From Clostridia bacterium (GTDB taxonomy: Bacteria; Bacillota; Clostridia; UMGS1810): 5,245 nt of DNA. Positions 5,241 through 5,245 of this stretch are shown piece after piece. Where the stretch lies: assembly GCA_017629325.1 (NCBI GenBank), contig JAGBXL010000175.1, positions 1 through 5,245 on the forward strand, in the 5' to 3' direction. Under the pieces are notes generated by a model that saw only the letters and a list, made by a program, of their open reading frames with translations, did no database searches and was not told the origin of the DNA. The position numbers and the translations under genes were made by a program. Within the stretch, counting starts at the first letter, position 1. Every line of letters starts with the position of its first letter.

Positions 5241-5245
5241 AAGTA

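Overview
The window reads as AT-rich chromosomal DNA of a Gram-positive Clostridia-type bacterium, perhaps of the Oscillospirales. The evidence is the strong AGGAGG-type ribosome binding sites, a TTGACT/TATAAT promoter, a lipoprotein with a Clostridia-style signal peptide, and protein families I recall as common in gut Clostridia. No rRNA, tRNA, CRISPR array or insertion sequence was seen. The taxonomic assignment is an inference.

Layout. Positions 1-365 hold no complete gene. They contain a run of hairpins (34-165, with a possible long-range stem to about 234), a start-less open frame on the minus strand (208-324) that may be a gene fossil, and a well-formed sigma-A-type promoter (316-344). 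That promoter drives a tightly coupled two-gene plus-strand operon. The first gene is a PlsC-like lysophospholipid acyltransferase with a degenerate HX4D motif (366-1115). The second is a PAP2/Aur1-like membrane lipid phosphatase or phosphotransferase (1117-1794). A near-perfect bidirectional terminator (1798-1836) and a short palindrome resembling a dispersed REP-type repeat (1866-1894) separate this operon from a convergent one.

The minus-strand operon reads from right to left. It begins with a lipoprotein of unknown function (5203-4493), followed by an intercistronic hairpin (4489-4452), an AlgI/DltB-like MBOAT O-acyltransferase (4413-3013), and a DHHW/AlgX-like extracytoplasmic SGNH-type protein (3001-1898, GTG start). 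The MBOAT-DHHW pair is the known two-part arrangement for O-acetylating an extracellular polysaccharide: the MBOAT protein passes acyl groups across the membrane and the D-x-H/Ser protein transfers them to the glycan. The lipoprotein carries a charged, repetitive spacer and a compact C-terminal domain I cannot name, and is the least characterised part of the window.

The two operons share the theme of envelope chemistry, with lipid remodelling on one side and surface glycan acylation on the other, but nothing in the sequence shows that they work together. The most useful leads are the unknown lipoprotein upstream of the acylation pair, the acyltransferase without its usual catalytic aspartate, and the structured non-coding region at the left end.
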